DNA of 64,000 bases. Origin: Turritopsis dohrnii (Eukaryota > Cnidaria > Hydrozoa > Anthoathecata > Oceaniidae). Below, piece by piece: positions 58,573-64,000 of the stretch; position 1 is the first letter of the stretch; each line of letters begins with the position of its first letter. The DNA lies in NCBI GenBank assembly GCA_027922465.2, contig BQMF02000421.1:186001-250000 (forward strand), written 5' to 3'. A program made the position numbers and the translations under genes. The notes under the pieces were generated by a model. The model searched no databases. It was not told the DNA's origin and saw only the letters and a program-made list of their open reading frames with translations.

Positions 58573-59844
58573 ACTTCCTAGTTTGCTTAAGTTCTACGGG
58601 ATCTCTCCGTTGCAGACCAACCGATTTCTTTGGAAGCTCACATCTACCATTTTGCATGACAAACAAACAGACAAACAATCTTTATCACAATTATCATTCT
58701 AGCATACCGGTATTCGTTTCGTATACTTTTTATATATTTCCCCATAGGGTGAAATATATGTTAAAACCGGCAGTTTCCTTCTCCTCTCCTTCATCATCTT
58801 CTCCGTTCACTTTTATATCCGCGGTTCAGAATGCAATTTTCGCCTAGCCGCCAAAGTAGATAAGAATAGAGGCTAGTCTACAGTCAAGTAGTACTCCATG
58901 TTTTTTCAGTCAGTGCGGATGGGCTGTAGAAGATTTTTGATTTTCCACTAGTTTTTAAAATGATTCAAGGGAATTCAACTTTAAATGATGGAAATAAATC
59001 ATTTTAGTTCAGTATTGTCTTAAAAGGTTTCGTAAAAAGTTTTGAAGAAACGTGTAAAAACAGAAAAATGTTGTTTTGTTTTTGTTGAGATGATGATTGA
59101 TTGGTAATTAAATGCTTGGAACAACAAACCATTGTTGAAGCTGTGATTTTAGTGCAAAGGCGAAAATTCATTATCAATACAGGCAGAAGATTTATTTTCA
59201 TTTTACATCCTGATGTAATGTGAACTGAAAGCACATTATGATTTACACACAGTGCTATAAAAGGAAGTCTTTTTTATGTGGAGAACAACCAGTTCAACCA
59301 GTGTTAATTCAAAGAGTACATTACAAAAACAGCAAGTAAAAATGTGATGTCGTATATGCAATAAGAATGTCAGAAAACCAATTACATATAATAACAGACA
59401 AGATTGAGAGACACGAATGTCTGCTCGGAAAATGTGCTTCCCTGGATATTCATTTAATCTGACAACAGAAACATAAATTTACTATGGATTAATTCCATGA
59501 TCACCTATACTGTAAATTAAATCAAGCCAGAACACGAAACGTCTACTTTCAGCTTTTTAGTGATTTGGTTATGGATATGTAGTCTATTTTCACTACAGAA
59601 ATCTGTTTTTTTTTTCATTTAGGATTTACAATGGTCATTTTTATCAAATATATAATAAATAATGGGTGTGTACATATTTTTTTGAACAGAGATGTTTATT
59701 CTGAACGCTTGAATTTAATTTTATAAATTGTCACTTGAAGCCCATCTCTTTTTTGAAAATAACTCTTCTGTCAAAATTTTTTGATTGCTTTTTGATAGTT
59801 ATTTGCTTATATATTGAAGATATTCTTCAGGGCGTAAAGCTTTA
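58573..59844. other. Non-coding stretch
   Basis: It carries a right end of the 4,918 repeat family (58,636-58,682, CATCTACCATTTTGCATGAC) and a left-end-like CTAGCCGCCAAAG at 58,844. No gene is supported. Confidence 0.4.
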
Positions 59845-59990
59845 GTAAAAAGAGAATAACGAGAAGTTTCATTTTGATTTATAATTTAATTCAAATTTCG
59901 TCCTGCATGATTATGTTCTGTGGATGTAGGACGAAATATTGAATTAAATTATAAATCAAAATTAAACTTCTTGTTATTCTCTTTTTGCTT
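59845..59990. repeat. Long near-perfect hairpin, ~65-bp arms
   Basis: GTAAAAAGAGAATAAC...AAGTTTCATTTTGATTTATA...TTTCGTCCTGCAT pairs with ATGTAGGACGAAATATTG...AAATCAAAATTAAAC...GTTATTCTCTTTTTGC. About 60 of 66 positions pair, with a loop of about 16 bases (GATTATGTTCTGTGG). It could be a small foldback MITE or, if transcribed, a source of double-stranded RNA. No target duplication identified. Confidence 0.8.
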
Positions 59991-60685
59991 ATATATCTGC
60001 CTCATAGTATTTTTAATACTTATACTGTAGTACTAAAATTAAGTTTGACAATTTTCTTTTCTTCTTTTGTAAATTTGATTGTATAATTTTGAAAGACAAT
60101 TTTATCTGAGTTACAAAAAGCAAGGGCAAGGTGTCTTCCGTTACATTACATTGTTTTGTTGTGATTTTATGGTATAAAAGATGTCAAGCTTCTGCAACAA
60201 TAAAGATCATGTTTATTATGCTAAAATCGCCTTACACATTGGTGTGGTTGTTGATATTTAGTTGTTTAAAATTTATAAAAGAAACCTCATTTGACCAGGA
60301 ACATCTTCATTTCTTAATAAATTCAAAATAGGTCCTTTTGTGGCATCAAATTCAATTCTACCCTGTTTAGTAAGGACAACATTTTTATCTGAGAGTATGA
60401 CATTGATGGTAGTTATACCATTCATTGTAGTTATTTGATGATGTATATTTTTCTTATGGTATTTAATGATGTATATTTTTCTTAACAATGTATAATATAT
60501 AATGATGTATAATTAAGTTTTGCAACTTTGGGGAAATATATAGTCGCATTTTTGCGAATCTTGTTTTCTGATTTAAAGGCCCTACTTTTTTTCTTTTTTT
60601 TTTTAACGCAGGACTCATATTGATAACAGCATTTATTTGTTGAAGTGACAATCCTGTAAATAAATATTCGTTTAATAAAAATAAA
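59991..60685. other. Non-coding or decayed stretch
   Basis: Two short minus-strand frames (60,651-60,463 and 60,488-60,273, the latter with VILSDKNVVLTKQGRIEFDA) have a coding look but no recognisable family, no clear splice sites and a GATGTATATTTTTCTTA tandem between them. I do not call a gene. Confidence 0.3.
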
Positions 60686-61460
60686 ATGTAAATATTTTTT
60701 TATTAAAAAAGAAAGATCTTCAACTTTAATTAATTTTGTGTATTACATTTTTTTGCTGGGAGAAAATAACAATTGATCACTCGACCTACAGTTACAACAA
60801 CTGAAGCGATTGAACTCACATTGAAACGGCAAAGCTATTTCACAATGAAGCATTGTATATTAAGTACTTGCTTATACGTGTTCTTGTTCTGCAGCGTCAC
60901 AGTCATCCTGAGTCAATTTTGTGGCTTTTCCTTTTTAGTTGGTTACTTATTAATATTGCTTCTTGCTTCGTTTTAAGTGGGCTGATGTATTTCTGACATT
61001 CTAATTGCTGAATGGAAATGGAAATTTTTCTGCTGATGATTTTGCAGCCTTTGAAACTTCCGAAACTGAAATAGCTCTATCCTCTGTGTGGTCGGTACCG
61101 GTTAACTTTCCGCAAATGTTGTTGCCCAAAGTTTTCGACTTCACCTTCTTCGATTTACGTTTCAACGTCTTGACGCTTCTTCTCTTTTTCCCATATTAAC
61201 TTCATACACAAAGATTGCATTTGCATGGAAAACGCTTCCTAAGCGTATAGCATTTCGTATTTCTATATGTGTAGATAAGAGGCGATATATCATTAAGTCC
61301 TTTCATTGTCATTGTAATTAGTTGCAAGGAATAAATGTGAGTCTTACAATCTTGTCTGCAGGGACGTTTGTCTCTTTTGACCACAATAGTCATTATTGAT
61401 ATTGTTTAAGAAAAAGTTGGAATCTGGAATCTAATTCGTTAGTGACTGACGATGACTAAG
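60686..61460 (+). repeat. Orphan second copy of the ITPRID 3' flank
   Basis: It matches 53,340-55,010 in order, with scattered substitutions and without the two insertions seen there. No ITPRID coding exon precedes it: the sequence before 60,686 is unrelated. This implies a third, now deleted, gene unit between copies A and B, or a duplication of the flank alone. Confidence 0.75.
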
Positions 61461-61608
61461 CTAGAATGTATTCGATTTACTGTTTTAAGTTCTTAGTTGG
61501 TCATAATACAAACACATATGAATGACCGAATGTATTACTATGTTTAATTATTACAATCATGTTATTCAATACTGGCAGAAGCTTACCTTCATCTCTGAGA
61601 GTGACAGA

Positions 61609-61912
61609 AAGCATCTTGCAGAATCTTTAATTCTGCCAGGACTGAAATACTGCAATGTGCTCTACTTCGATATGTCACAATAATATATGAGAGCGTTTCT
61701 AAAGCTTCTAAATGCAATATGCAGCGACGTAAAATGCCGCTACTGTACAACCAATGATGTGATAACATTAGGATGGTTACCAATACGTGATTGAATTAAC
61801 TTTAATGTCTTGAAATTAGCACACAAAGCCATACATAATGACAGTTTTCCAGAGTACCTAAAACTGAAATTTCAAAATCTCATTCAAAGACAAAGCGAAT
61901 CATTTATTTAAT
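61609..61912 (+). pseudogene. Old LINE reverse-transcriptase C-terminal relic
   Basis: The plus strand reads HLAESLILPGLKYCNVLYFD, then after a stop ITLGWLPIRD, a further stop, FNVLKLAHKAIHNDSFPEYL. It aligns in order with QSLVLSKLDYCNTLFCN, LKWLPMEYR and MLKLAHKSLYTPNFPDYL of the LINE at 128-1,663, so it is the same clade but much older, with at least two stops. Confidence 0.7.
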
Positions 61913-62119
61913 GAACTTCCTTTATGATTTAGGATGGAATAAAGTACTGACTCACCTTATTTCGAACTCGCAGTTCTCAGATTGTCAGTTTAGTTTGTTT
62001 TTGTCTGTGCTATGCTTATATCATATGGCTTTTTATTCATTTGTTCATGTTCAGTCCCGAAAAGTATCAACCAAAGAGTTCACGGAAACTTTAATTAGGC
62101 GGGAAATACTGCATACTCT

Positions 62120-62195
62120 CTCACAGCTCACATCTACCATTTTGCGTGGCAGACAAATAAACAAACAAACAGAGAATCTAATATCAATATAATAG
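62120..62195. repeat. Right-end fragment of the 4,918 repeat family
   Basis: CAGCTCACATCTACCATTTTGCGTGGCAGAC, an (ACAA)n-like run and AGAGAATCTAATATCAATAT match the ends at 5,841, 55,910 and 58,636. The left part is missing. Confidence 0.6.
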
Positions 62196-62631
62196 ACGGT
62201 TATTAATATAGATGTATATTCATTGGGAGAATAGCCATGTAAATGGAATATCATGAAATACAATATTATTGTTATTATTATTAATAATAGAAATAACTAG
62301 CTTACTTGCTACACTACTTTGATCTCTGTATTATGTTGATTTATGTGTCATTTAGTGTATCAATAAGGTTATGCAAGATTTCGTATTTTCATCTGAACAC
62401 ATGTTTTATCCTGTTTTAAAGGTAACCTCCTTATTGTGGTTTAAGTTTTTGACTTAATTTTTATAATTTTATTTTGATAAGTTATGAGTATAAACTGAAA
62501 TCTCAATCGCTGATCGCATTGGTCCACGCTCCATTCAATAAACGCTAATACGTTTGAAAGGCGTTCAAAGTTCATTTAACTATCTCCTATGTTAAATACC
62601 TGGCCAGAAGAAAATTTTCAATCAAGTTAGT

Positions 62632-64000
62632 CTTTGTGGATGGCCAACTGCCTTTGTGTTGAATCGAGTTTGACCAGAAGATTGAACCTGGAAAAGTGTC
62701 TTCAAGAGAGAAGCGTGGAGGACAACAATGATGACGACATGAAGAAGCGAATGGAATTCGCAGAAGGTTCTAACACGTCGCGGTCAAACAGGTAAAATTT
62801 GGACATCATTGCCCAAATATTATTAAATATTTTCCATTTCGTGTGCCCTTAACATCAAGGCAACCAATCAACCATTTCTACAGATTTGTTAGGTTTTCCA
62901 CTTTTCAGTTTTGGCAGAATAACATCCTTAGCCGCTGCAGCTCTATTTACGGACCCTGAAGAGCTTTTGTTTGACTTGGGATTTTGCGATCAAGCCAGTC
63001 TTCTTGACGTCATACCTTCCAGATTTTTTGCTCAACCTTCAGCAGCTTTCGGTATTCACGTTGACGAAATCCACAACGCTTTGAAGATGGAAAATGAGGT
63101 ATAAACGACGTTCGATGAAGTTTATTCATCATTGGTTTATTTATTGATCGTTATTTTACTTCTTCACTTATTTCTTTCAGTCTTCAAGTTATTCCATAGG
63201 AGACTCTCTCTCCAATCCTCTTGTTCAACGGTTCAGTGAAAGCAGTGTGGAAGTCTTCAGTCACACCTCAAGTGATAGCACGAAAAATAGGCGCGTCCTA
63301 TTTCGAAGTAGTCGAAACGATATACCTTCTATACACCTTTCACAAGAAGAAAATGACAGACCCTTGTCCCCTGTATCAGAGACCAGTTCTGGAAGCAATA
63401 AGCGGACCTTTTCAACTCTGGAAGTAGTGCCGGAATCGAGAAGTCGAAGTAGTAGTTTTGAGTCTGACCTGCTGACGCAGCAAACTGTAGCTTTATTTCG
63501 TGCAGCAACGCAACGGAGTCTTCAAAACAATGATGATATTGCGTCTGTAGACAAATCCCGAAAATATTCCGATGGCAGCAGGAATGATACTCTTACCGAT
63601 TCTGTGAATGAAACAGATCCCTCAAAAGATCACTTTGAGAGAAACAAATCAATCGAGTCAAGTTTGCACGCGCCCGTCTCACTTACACGTTCAAATAGTG
63701 ACAAGAGTACGGCAAGTGTCGTTACAGTCATTAATGCAAGTAATCAAGACTCTAACGTCGTGACGGATGAAAACGGAAATGATTCGTCGTTGGTGAATAT
63801 TTCAGTTTTCACATCGATAAATGAAGTTGATTCCCAGAAAGAAAAATTGAAGAATGATGGCATTAAAGAAGGAAGTGTTTCGTCAAGTTTGCACGCGCCC
63901 GTCTCACTTACACGTTCGAATAGTGACAACCTAAGTTATCAAGAATCCAACTTCGGGAAAGATCAAGATGAAATTGATTTATCGCTATTAAACATCTCCG
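62632..64000 (+). pseudogene. ITPRID-like copy B, partial, runs off the window
   Basis: Homologues of copy A exon 4 (62,632-62,791), exon 5 (62,909-63,098) and exon 6 (63,181 to beyond the edge) occur in order. Exon 4 has lost its acceptor position (AGT instead of AG before CTTTGTGG) and has a 2-bp deletion that brings a TGA (CCTTTGTGTTGA), so it cannot code as in copy A. Exons 5 and 6 are fully open and keep the IP3-receptor-binding motif unchanged (DPEELLFDLGFCDQ, IPSRFFAQPSAAFGI). The block from about 62,935 through intron 5 is almost identical to copy A. Exons 1-3 were not found upstream. It may be a pseudogene or may use a new 5' exon. Confidence 0.7.

Noticed and set aside
60273..60651. 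Two minus-strand frames with coding-like composition
   Set aside because: Neither a family nor consistent splice sites could be found, and a tandem repeat joins them.
1..64000. tRNA, rRNA, CRISPR array, bacterial operon or riboswitch features
   Set aside because: No tRNA A/B box pair, rRNA core or regularly spaced direct repeats were seen; the window is eukaryotic nuclear DNA.

Overview
This window is animal nuclear DNA. It is AT-rich, has genes split by short GT-AG introns, and carries many TA-, TTAA- and 8-bp-flanked transposons, non-LTR retrotransposons and an interstitial TTAGGG tract. The protein families (beta-heavy-type spectrin, ITPRID/KRAP, lengsin-like glutamine synthetase) and the style of the LINE and BEL elements suggest an early-branching metazoan, most likely a cnidarian. 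That placement is inference; no species can be named from the sequence alone.

Layout. 1-4.3 kb: a degenerate BEL/Pao retrotransposon on the minus strand, split by a 5'-truncated LINE on the plus strand with a visible TATGAA target duplication. 6.0-7.6 kb: a glutamine-synthetase/lengsin-like gene (minus) with an internal deletion and a C-terminal frameshift, probably a pseudogene. 8.6-14.0 kb: transposon-rich DNA with a complete mariner/IS630-type element (8,711-10,558) whose transposase is broken only by a 26-C tract, two members of an odd repeat family (11,660 and 13,169), a second poly-C tract and a 17-bp minisatellite. 14.5-32.6 kb (minus): one 33-exon spectrin gene. I followed it exon by exon; every intron is GT-AG and the frame closes at 3,617 codons. 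32.6-48.3 kb: a gene-poor region made largely of small inverted-repeat elements (hAT-like, Kolobok-like, Tigger/pogo-like, unclassified) plus a telomere-like tract and one weak small-gene candidate. 48.3-53.1 kb (plus): an 8-exon, 887-codon gene with the KRAP/ITPRID IP3-receptor-binding domain. 53.3-64 kb: its duplicated 3' flank, LINE copies, foldback elements and a second, partial ITPRID copy that runs off the right edge.

How it fits together. The two convincing cellular genes both concern membrane-cytoskeleton scaffolding: a beta-spectrin-family actin crosslinker, and an ITPRID protein (known family role: tethering IP3 receptors to actin). They lie 16 kb apart on opposite strands and nothing suggests co-regulation. 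The ITPRID locus looks like a tandem array: a complete copy, an orphan 3' flank (60.7-61.5 kb), and a mosaic partial copy whose exon 5-intron-exon 6 block is nearly identical to the first while exon 4 is diverged and frame-broken.

Most unusual signal: three short elements (11,660-12,073; 13,169-13,529; 35,649-35,804) share CAC-N-Y-poly(T)-ATAAG ends, but each has its own subterminal word (AAGGAAC, AAGCAAC, AAGAAC), and that same word is reiterated through the interior of that copy only.
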